A stretch of 5,027 nucleotides of DNA from Candidatus Omnitrophota bacterium. Lineage in GTDB: Bacteria > Omnitrophota > Gorgyraeia > Gygaellales > Profunditerraquicolaceae. This document shows positions 5,016 through 5,027 of this stretch, piece after piece. The stretch lies in contig JASEHM010000024.1 of the NCBI GenBank assembly GCA_030018895.1, positions 3,876 to 8,902 on the forward strand, in the 5' to 3' direction. Within the stretch, counting starts at the first letter, position 1. Each line of letters opens with the position of its first letter. Below the pieces are notes generated by a model. The model saw only the letters and a list, made by a program, of their open reading frames with translations, was not told the DNA's origin and searched no databases. Made by a program: the position numbers and the translations under genes.

Positions 5016-5027
5016 TCGGTTTTTCAA

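Overview
The window is a moderately AT-rich stretch of bacterial DNA carrying five genes, all on the plus strand and closely spaced (20, 50 and 30 nt gaps, then a one-base overlap), so they read as one operon-like block. There is no rRNA, tRNA, CRISPR array or transposase gene. The mix of a small Cys-rich TIGR04076-type protein, a PCP-reductase-like small protein, a type II polyketide-like ketosynthase and many short palindromic repeats suggests an anaerobe, perhaps from an uncultured lineage such as Omnitrophota. That placement is only an impression.

Layout: bases 1-203 hold no gene but contain nested repeats. A 12-bp inverted repeat (42-53 / 179-190) encloses a 74-nt palindromic element of the 'tgtcattcccgc' type (63-136). 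Then come a small helical protein resembling the PCP_red domain (204-482), a ketopantoate-reductase-family NAD(P)H enzyme (503-1525), a 196-aa protein made of two tandem TIGR04076-like modules (1576-2166), a KS-alpha/FabF-like ketoacyl synthase with intact Cys-His-His-Lys active site (2197-3459), and a UDP-glucose/GDP-mannose dehydrogenase family enzyme with intact catalytic residues (3459-4943). The last 84 bases hold no gene but carry a 48-nt imperfect inverted copy of bases 145-192.

How the genes may work together: the ketosynthase and the sugar-nucleotide dehydrogenase share a TAATG stop/start junction and are probably co-translated. A C-C bond-forming ketosynthase, a small reductase and a uronic-acid-nucleotide-forming enzyme could serve a glycosylated polyketide or lipid, or an envelope glycan, but the window has no acyl carrier protein, chain-length factor or glycosyltransferase to support this. 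It is inference only.

The most striking feature is how repeats have invaded the genes. One palindromic element lies in frame inside the N-terminal coding region of the sugar-nucleotide dehydrogenase and encodes about 30 extra residues. A half-copy supplies the last residues and stop codon of the reductase. A different perfect 12-bp hairpin contains the stop codon of the TIGR04076 gene. Two copies of the first element differ by paired, compensating substitutions that preserve the hairpin stem.
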